Positions 56,947-64,000 of a DNA stretch of 64,000 nt are shown piece after piece. This stretch comes from Schistocephalus solidus (taxonomy: Eukaryota > Platyhelminthes > Cestoda > Diphyllobothriidea > Diphyllobothriidae), in NCBI GenBank assembly GCA_017591395.1, contig WEDG01002097.1:1-64000 (forward strand), written 5' to 3'. The position numbers and the translations under genes are program-made. Below the pieces are notes generated by a model, which was given only the letters and a program-made list of their open reading frames with translations, was not told the DNA's origin and did not search any database. Each line of letters begins with the position of its first letter. Positions within the stretch are counted from its first letter, which is position 1.

Positions 56947-58331
56947 TCGGGGAAGCTCGGCACTCTCTTAATAACTGAGTTTGGAATACCGTCAGTCCCC
57001 GAAGAGTGCGAGTTTTTTAGACGAATTATTTGCTTACGAATTAGTTCTATGGAGAAATCAATAGTGCTGATAACATTCAATGAGGATGCCTGAAACGTCG
57101 GAACCGGTTCAGATTCCATCGTAAGATGATTTGCAAAGAACGCACTAAACAGTTCTGCCTTGTCAGAGTCTTCGAGAACGAAGTTCTTGTCTTCGTTTAG
57201 TAATGGAGGAATTTCATAACCTCGTTTAGAGGAGGATCGACGGCGGAACAGTTGAGCAACAGATTTTGCAGAGTTTGGCTCACTGAGTGCGCAAGATTCC
57301 CTCTGTCTGTCACGTGCAAGACGAATCTTAGAGGCTAATTCAAAAATCTCTGCGATCCTTAGATGTACAGATAACGAACTAGTATATTGATCTTTCAACT
57401 GCTTCCTCAATTTCTTTAGTCTTGGCAAAAGAAAGTGAGGAACGGTGGATTCCGAGACGTAGGGCTTGACTATTTTGGTTGGCACAAGCTCCAGGATGTT
57501 ATTTGAAACGACTGACATGAAGTCACAAAGACTTGCTGCGTCGTTCATGGAGGAGAGATGCTGCCAGTCCAATGAGTCCAAAAAGTTACTAATTAAGCTC
57601 ATATCTGCGAGGTCAAAAGCATGATAGGTACGAACGGCACTAGCCTTTTTCGATGAAACAATCGGAAGGCAACAGTGAATTAGTGTATGGTCACTTTGGA
57701 AGAGGCCCTGCTTAAAATCAACGAAGAGGGGAGCAATGTCGTTTGTGAAAATCAGGTCTAAAATATGCTTGTCTCTCGTTGAAGAACGGACAAGCTGGGA
57801 CCAATTAGAAAAATTAATGGTATCGAGGAAAGGCTGAAATCTGGGTGGACAAAAGTTTGAAATCCAGTCAATTTCAGGAAAATTAAAATCCCCAGCGATT
57901 ATTTTAATGTTAAAATTGGACTCCGAAATCAATTTAAAAATTTCACAAAGTTTTGCATCATCATCGGATGATGAATTAGGCGGGTTGTAAATACATCCGA
58001 GAATCGCCTTTTGCCGGGGCGACAGGATAATGGATGCGAAGCAGTAATTACCAGAGAATGACGTAACATCTAGATCAAATGGGAAGTGCTTAAATGAAGC
58101 TTTAATATAGAGAAGACAACCACCACCACGCTTGCTAATGCGGTCTTGACGGTAGAGATCATACTGGTCTATGACAAGCAAAGAGTCGGAAATTAAGGGA
58201 TGGGTCCAAGATTCAGTTACACATAAAACATCGGGCATTAACTCGAAAGCAATGGCTCTCAGTTGGGCCATCTTATTTAAAACAGATCTAGCATTAAGTA
58301 ATATGACATCTAGCGTAGTTCGAGTATCCAA
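56913..58331 (-). pseudogene. LINE ORF2: AP-endonuclease and RT start
   Basis: Open frame of 472 codons. The APE-type endonuclease covers about residues 1-230: LNARSVLNKM, the catalytic CVTESWTHP, RISKRGGGCLLYIK, AGDFNFPEIDW, HILDLIFTNDIAP and the catalytic QSDHTLIH. A linker with RDRQRESCALSE follows, and the frame ends just inside RT at SHSSGTDGIPNSVIKRV. A -1/+2 frameshift near 56,930 breaks the link to the following frame. All endonuclease boxes appear intact. Confidence 0.85.
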
Positions 58332-58511
58332 ACTAGGGTTATCGTTACTTATAAAAAAAGGAAGACTTGGTGGTGGGGAAGTAAACTGTAGAGGGAAGGT
58401 GCGGACGGAAAGTAAAATTGCTGCTGTCTACAATTAGCTAAGCTGTTACTGCTAACTAAATTAGGATTATTGTAGAGAAACAGATTTGGGTGGTATCCAT
58501 TGAGAGGAAGG

Positions 58512-59770
58512 CTATTTTTCTGCGTTAGCGAAAATAGGAGGCCTATAAATAGGATTTTTGAGGAATATTGGAATAATATGGGGGAGAATAAGATTTGAAA
58601 ATGGAACAAATTGTTTTGGAAAACTGTTACCGTAAGGGGTAGTGTTAAATAATGGGGGAGCCTGAGAAGTTGATTGGTTGGGATAATTGCTAAGGAAATT
58701 TTGGGTATGTATGGTAGATGCTGGAGGGTTAGGAGGTTTCCCAACTTTAATAACGTTTTTCTTTTTGGAACTTAAGTTTGGAGCATACTTTGACTTGCCC
58801 AGGTTATTGATAAGTTTAATAGATTGGACAGCTGTGACCGGAGTGGATAGCGTGGAATGGGAACGAGGTGGACTTGACCCAGTTTTGTTGACTAAGTCAA
58901 CAGTAGGAATACAAGGAAAACTACGTTGAAACGGAGAAGCAGTCGGTCTTGGCACTTTAGACGGAGTTACTGACATTAAAGGTGGGCTTACGACATGGCT
59001 GATAGCTACTGCGTTGGAAATTCCTATTCGCGAGGAAGAAGGCGTTAATGGATTCGTTAAAAGAAGAGCGGGAGTTGAAGTTAAGGAGGTTTTTGAACCG
59101 GCCACTGTAGTAGATTGCTGTACCGTCTCGTTATGGTTTGCATAGCCATGACCAGACTTATGGATAATGGATTGAGAGGCCGAAGACCTATGCAAGAGGG
59201 GAGACACATTCCTTCGCTCCATCGGTGTAAGATCCCGACAAAAGAAACATTTTGCAACTTCTAGATAACGAGAAATGCGACCTCGTTGTGCAAAATGGAG
59301 TCCACCTCGATTGGTGAAAAAAGGGTGACTAATATAGGTGGATTTTTGCTACGTGAGGAGAGGCGTTTGGCTTCCGCTATTTTGTAGTTGAAACCGCACG
59401 AGTACAGGAAGTCTACGGCAACGTCAATGGGTCGTCTGTCCCGGGAAACATTTTTTAAAAGAAAATTATAATTTCGTTTCTGTCGGTCTGATGTTTCACT
59501 GGCAACCAAATGGACGAGAGAATCCAGACGCTGACATTCCTGAGAGGGAAGAGCAGAGATGTCACCGTCGAATAAGTTCCCCAGTATAGAGAGAACTGAT
59601 CCAAACTTTAACATAAAATCATTACAATTTTGTAAAGCAGAGAGATCAAGCTGCTTAGCTTTAACGATTGGTTGCATATGCATATCACTGCTGTGACTAC
59701 TTGATGCAACCAAGCAACGCTTCGGTGCAATGGCTGAGAGCTTGCGACGAGCCGAGATTTTCGTTCTCAT
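58512..59770 (-). pseudogene. LINE ORF1 protein (frameshifted)
   Basis: First part: MRTKISARRKLSAIAPKR, then SALPSQECQRLDSLVHLVAS and DVAVDFLYSCGFNYKIAEAK, ending at 59,261. The natural continuation lies in another frame: ISRYLEVAKCFFCRDLTPME, after which a Ser/Thr/Pro-rich region runs to 58,512. The CFFC pair suggests a small zinc-binding site. In CR1-type LINEs ORF1 binds the element RNA. One frameshift at about 59,270. Confidence 0.6.
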
Positions 59771-59800
59771 TTTTGCTAGGAGGCTTTTATTTGGTCAAAC

Positions 59801-60835
59801 TTAGGAAAAAATCAGGTGAATAATATTCTGCGACAAATGTTTTTTTCCAAAATTTTAACCAAGGACCTTGATACGTGCTTGAGAAAACTTCTTAGTAAAA
59901 CGGTTGATGGCATTGACTCTAAATGTTCACGCCTGTAGAAGTGGACGAGCACCACAGGTATAAGCAGTCGATAGAGTATTAAAAGTGTAAAGTTTTTATC
60001 AAAAAATCACTTAGTAATTTAAGCTTTGGATAAAGAAATCCTGAAAAAATTAGAACTTTCACTTAGCTTTCAAAAACGAGCTTCGCGCCTTGACCTTGAC
60101 CTTAACCCATGCCTCCGTTAAATGATCGCCTCACAATTATCTCATATTGCGTGCTCATTCTGAAGCACCTCCGTTTGGAATGCCGATAACCATCCTAAGA
60201 ATAAAAATCTGAATACTGAGCTGTGCAGAACTCAAATTCATTATCGATTCTCACGCCAATAAGCAACAGTACGCGCAGTATTTTGATCTCTTCTTACTCA
60301 ATTATTGGATCTCCCATTTATCCTTTCGTACTACACTCAGAAGCAACCAACCATGCTGCTTCACATGCCCTCACGGAGCAATGTCACTGTGTCAACCCTA
60401 ATCGGACTGTATAAGATTGCTTCTGGGTCCTCTGTTGGTGGTCTGAGAAATCAGAAATGAGAGTATGCTGGTTACTTCTCTGGCAATTCTTCCCTGACCT
60501 TCACGATCTCTATGGCCCTTTTCTCGTTCAACCCTTAGCGTACGGATGATGTCTGTGAAGGTTTCCCTTGTATAGCACCCTTGAATGCAAAGCTTATAGC
60601 AGTCGATACGCATTGAGATCATACATGCAGTGCTGCAAAGTAACCTCTGTCGTTACACGATTTCTCCCACGATGAGGAGCATTTGAACGCTCATACGCTC
60701 TCATCAGCATGTCGGTCCTAACAAACGGGTGTGTTTTTTACCCAGGAGTGACAGGTATTTCTCCTTAAAATACCAAAAACCCATTCAAGATATGCATCTT
60801 CCATAAAAATGCCCAAGGAGTGTTTTAACTGTCTG
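59801..60835. other. Non-coding interval
   Basis: No assignable gene or repeat. Short frames at 60,223-60,414 (plus) and 60,622-60,398 (minus) show no domain. Confidence 0.4.
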
Positions 60836-60839
60836 CTGT

Positions 60840-60990
60840 TTTATCTGTTTTTTTGATCACAATGATTTGTGTCGATTGTCCACGTGAATAGCTGACCTAA
60901 TATTCAAACTTAACTGTACGCGATTTCGCAATCGGTTTAATTGATTTTTATCCAATGACAATGCCCTTCCAGGTAGCCAAATAATTCAGT
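60840..60990 (-). mobile_element. LINE RT fragment, minus strand
   Basis: The minus strand reads GHCHWIKINLNRLRNRVQLS followed by LNIRSAI, similar to the plus-strand stretch at 63,730-63,870 (LDKNQLKRVRIRIQLS, LNNRSAI). It corresponds to the RT region after the AFDKVPH block. About 140 bp of clear similarity in opposite orientation. Confidence 0.5.
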
Positions 60991-61246
60991 ATATTCAGTA
61001 TATATAAGGGAGATAGGCAGAGCCTTTGAAAACCCTATTTACAGATAGACGCTAGAAAAACAAGCAAATGTTACATAGCGATAGTCTTTTAAGCATATCG
61101 ATCATTGCGGTCGACTCAATATATGTCCATCAAGTAAATTCATCAAGTGTTCTTTTAAACATTTCAACGGTTTCAGCCTGAACAACCGAAGTTGGCAGTT
61201 TGTTCCATTCTTCAATCACCCGTTGGGAAAAGAAGTTGGCCCCACT

Positions 61247-61678
61247 TCAAGTTTGGCGTGTTTTCTTTTCAGTTTGTATGGGTGTCCTCGGAGACTTGTC
61301 ATGTTTGCCATGAAAGGCACAATCAACTCCTCTGACCAGTTTGAAGACTAAGATCATATCCCCTCTGTATTGCCTATAAGAGAGAGGAAAAATTTTAAGT
61401 CTTTCTAGGCGGCCCTCATAGGGTAGACATTCCAATCCGCTGACTAGTTTCGTTGCCCTCCGTTGAACTTTCTCCAGCAGAGCGTAGTCATGTTTCGTCC
61501 AAGGGCGCCACGCCTGAACGCAATATTCCAACACCGGCCGGATAAATGTTCCAAACACGCGTCCACAAAGCTCTCCATCAAAATTAATGAAGGACCTCCT
61601 GATTGCGCCTAAGATACACATAGCTTTTTTGCGATATTCGCCCAATGCGACGATGGTTTGAGAGTTGGTGTTATCCAT
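61247..61678 (-). pseudogene. LINE RT C-terminal region, second family
   Basis: 143-codon frame: GEYRKKAMCILGAIRRSFIN, RVFGTFIRPVLEYCVQAWRP, LLEKVQRRATKLVSGLECLP and YRQYRGDMILVFKLVRG, the standard C-terminal part of this LINE type, followed by a stop at 61,247. Confidence 0.8.
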
Positions 61679-61713
61679 ATACCCAAGTACTTTAGAATAT
61701 TTACTTCCTGGAG

Positions 61714-62352
61714 TTAGTGACCACTGATGAAGTACTGGTATTCAAACCTAATCATCCTTCTGGAACTTGACCACAGTCGGATTATTTGGCATTTGTTAAG
61801 ATTAAGGTTCAGCAGCCACTCATCACACCATGTTTGCAAGCGATCTAAGTTTTGTTGTAATTTCTGCGCATCCTCCGGTTTTTCAATCGAGTTCCAGCAC
61901 TTCAGATCGTCAGCGAACATTACCCTCTCGCATGTCAGACAATCCAAGCAGTCGTTTACGTATATCAGAAACAAAATGGGACCCAGAACGCTGCCCTGTG
62001 GAACTCCACTGTGAACGGTTTCCCAGTGAGACTTGGCATCTCCAATACAAACACGCTGGCGCCTGTCTGTGAGAAAGTCGGCCAACCATTTGAGTAGGTT
62101 GCCAGAAACACCCATTTGACGGAGCTTAAAGATCAGACGTTTGTGTGGAACCCTGTCAAAGGCTTTGCTAAAGTCAATGTAAACCGCATCGACTGAAAAA
62201 CCCATTTCTAATGATTTTGTCCAAATTTCCATGGATGTCAGCAGGTTTGTGAGGCAGGATCGACCACTTCGAAATCCATGTTGATATGAACTTAGCAAGT
62301 TATTCTCTTCAAAATGCCTCATCAGTTCCGTTTTGATTATCTTCTCCATCAT
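61714..62352 (-). pseudogene. LINE reverse transcriptase, second family
   Basis: 212-codon open frame with all core RT boxes: first catalytic Asp in YIDFSKAFDRVPHKRL, GVPQGSVLGPILFLIYVNDC, and catalytic MFADDLKCW. It ends with LLNLNLNKCQIIRL, then a frameshift at about 61,710. A stop near 62,400 lies just upstream. Confidence 0.85.
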
Positions 62353-63269
62353 TTTGCTACAGATACTTGTGAGGCTGACTGGTCGGAAACTGTTTGGTTA
62401 TGTCCTCTCTCCTCCTTTATAGATGGGGGTTATATTGGCTATCTTCCACTCGGTAGGCAGAGCCCCCGCCTCTATTGAACTTTCAAATATCTTGGAGAGC
62501 GGTGAGGCCAGCTGGTCTGTGAGTTCATTGAGAACTTTTGCGGAAATACCATCTGGGCCAGGTGATTAAGTGGGATGTAGCTGTTTCAGAGTTTTTCTTA
62601 CTGTGTCCATTGGGAACGACACCGTGCTTATTTTGTTTGTAGATGTGTCAGTACTGTAGTATTGGTCCTCGTCAAAAGGTGGTTCCTCGTTATACATGGA
62701 CATAAAGAAATTGTAAAAGAGGCTGGTATTATCAGAGTTATCAGTTAACCTGTTTCCCTGATTGTCTTTAAGACAAGGAATGCAGTCGCGATTTCATTTT
62801 GCCTTATTAACGTAAGCATACAACCTTTTCGAATTTCTTGGTATGTCATTGACTATTTCTGACTCAAAGGCTGATCTTTCTTTTCTCAGAAGATTCCGAC
62901 ACCGATTTCGTTGTTTCTTAAAAGCGGAAAAACGTTCCGGTTGTTGATATCCAGCATATGTTCTCCACAGTCTTCTTTTCTTCTTGAGATCTATCTAGCT
63001 ATCTCTATCACAGATTTCTTTAGAGCATCCCAAGATCCTATGCGGTTACATACGCAATAACCAAAGAAATCGTGACCCGATTCCAGCGCTGCGGTCCCAA
63101 ACGGAATACTGGAAGTGGATGACAAAACGAAAGCCTCAATCCTCTCTAGCTTCATTCTGTTGGTATTCACTTATGAAACAAATCCTCCTCCGTTCCTCTA
63201 CTCAAGGCATCCACAACATTCGCAATCGTTTGCATTGGAAAATAATATATACTGCTCACACAGATTAGT

Positions 63270-63870
63270 AAGGATTTAATTACTCCGACTGAAGCCTGCG
63301 AGTTCACCGGGTCCAGATAGAATTTATCTGCATGCCCTTCGAGAATTGACCAATGTACTGTGTGAGCCGGTTTCGATGAAATTCAAAAAGTCCATGTAGG
63401 AGGGCGAACTACCTCATGAATGGAAAACTGCCCTTATTTCCAACATCAACAAAGGATTGTCCAGGCTGGTATCAGAAAATTAGCGTCCTATAAGTTTAAC
63501 CAGCATTTTGTGCAAAATCATGGTATAACATTTTTAAGGACATATAATGAATTATCTGGAGTAAAACGACACATAATGTACTGCCCAGCATGTCTTTCGC
63601 TCTGGTTACTCATGTCTTAGGAGTGGTCTTTAGACGCAGGAAAAACGGACAAAAGACACAGGCCAAGGTCATCCCGTTTATGCCCTTTTCTTTGACTTCA
63701 AGAAGGTGTTTTTTTACATAGAGAATAGTAATTATGTTTGAGTACCAAGAAGGACACTATCATTGGATAAAAATCAATTAAAAAGAGTGCGAATTCGTAT
63801 ACAGTTAAGTTTGAATAATAGATCAGCTATTTGCGATGACAATTTACACAAATCAGTGTGCTCAAAAAAG
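63270..63870 (+). mobile_element. LINE RT fragment, plus strand
   Basis: Traces in several frames: LPHEWKTALISNINKG, RPISLTSILCKIMV, VFRSGYSCL and VYALFFDFKKVFF, then LDKNQLKRVRIRIQLS. The order is that of the first half of a LINE RT domain. Many stops. The last ~140 bp matches 60,840-60,990 in inverted orientation. Confidence 0.6.
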
Positions 63871-64000
63871 TAGATCACAGAGCAGACAGTGAAAAACTCA
63901 TTGGGCATTTTAAGGGAAGAGGCATATCTTTAATAGGGTTTGTAAGATTTCATGGAGAAAAAAAAGTCACACCTTGGGTAAAAATATACGCGATAGATAG
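63871..64000. other. Right edge, no feature seen
   Basis: AT-rich sequence after the LINE fragment; nothing assignable. Confidence 0.3.

Larger units (their letters stand above)
54738..59800 (-). mobile_element. Nearly complete CR1/Jockey-type LINE
   Basis: Minus-strand order: ORF1 (59,770-58,512), ORF2 with AP-endonuclease (58,331 onward), reverse transcriptase (to about 55,954) and a C-terminal region with 3' end (55,954-54,738). Only a few frameshifts interrupt it, so it is the youngest-looking element of the window. The 3' end lies against the tail of an older related copy in the opposite direction. The 5' end is approximate. Confidence 0.8.
61240..63100 (-). mobile_element. LINE fragment (second CR1/Jockey-type family)
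   Basis: RT and C-terminus without endonuclease. 62,580-62,352 holds PDGISAKVLNELTDQLASPL and WKIANITPIYKGG; 62,352-61,714 is an open frame with HGFRSGRSCLTNLL, DAVYIDFSKAFDRVPHKRL, HSGVPQGSVLGPILFLIYVN and MFADDLKCWN; 61,678-61,247 continues after a frameshift with YRKKAMCILGAIRRSF, FIRPVLEYCVQAWRPW and LLEKVQRRATKLV. The 5' part (62,600-63,100) is basic and damaged. It differs clearly from the 55-59 kb family. Confidence 0.8.

Overview
This is eukaryotic DNA, most likely from a parasitic flatworm (Platyhelminthes). A tapeworm is my best guess, but the species is not determined. The reasons are: several introns of only 30-45 nt beside long ones; a gypsy element of the CsRn1/Saci type, a Penelope-like element and LINEs of kinds common in flukes and tapeworms; and a tRNA-headed hammerhead-ribozyme satellite resembling the schistosome Sm-alpha family. 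Bases are not organised into operons. About two thirds of the window is repeats, and I can support only one complete host gene.

Layout. Positions 1-10,785 are a tandem satellite of about 310 bp (about 34 monomers, running off the left edge). Read on the minus strand, a monomer has a tRNA-like segment with Pol III A and B boxes, followed about 20 nt later by a hammerhead-ribozyme fold. A second, degenerate hammerhead-like motif lies just past the array at 10,848-10,900. Positions 10,900-13,600 are non-coding. Positions 13,617-22,064 are a dead Ty3/gypsy element on the minus strand. Its 3' LTR is 222 bp, while its 5' LTR is about 2.6 kb because one internal unit of about 133 bp has expanded to 19 tandem copies. 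Two head-to-tail Penelope-like copies (14,758-18,600) are inserted in its integrase gene.

Positions 22,065-35,010 hold interspersed repeats, an old CsRn1-like gypsy relic (23.3-24.9 kb) and a better preserved but broken CsRn1-like element on the plus strand (28.7-35.0 kb). Two well-bounded candidate host exons lie at 36.3 and 35.6 kb (minus). Positions 37.7-41.2 kb are a broken LINE with C-terminal zinc fingers (minus), followed by a solo Penelope terminal repeat.

Positions 50,208-44,737 (minus) are an apparently intact eight-exon gene encoding a 445-residue ZSWIM2-like ubiquitin ligase (SWIM, RING, ZZ, RING-H2). All splice phases agree and there is an in-frame start and stop. Introns 1-3 and 7 are 30-45 nt; introns 4-6 are long and hold an interspersed repeat, a perfect 139-bp duplication and a (CTA)n array. 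From 51.9 kb to the end the window is LINE copies: a plus-strand relic, a nearly complete CR1/Jockey-type element on the minus strand (59.8-54.74 kb) and fragments of another family (60.8-63.9 kb).

The most unusual items are the ribozyme satellite, the LTR that became a satellite array, and the trinucleotide array that fills the intron next to the last RING exon of ZSWIM2.
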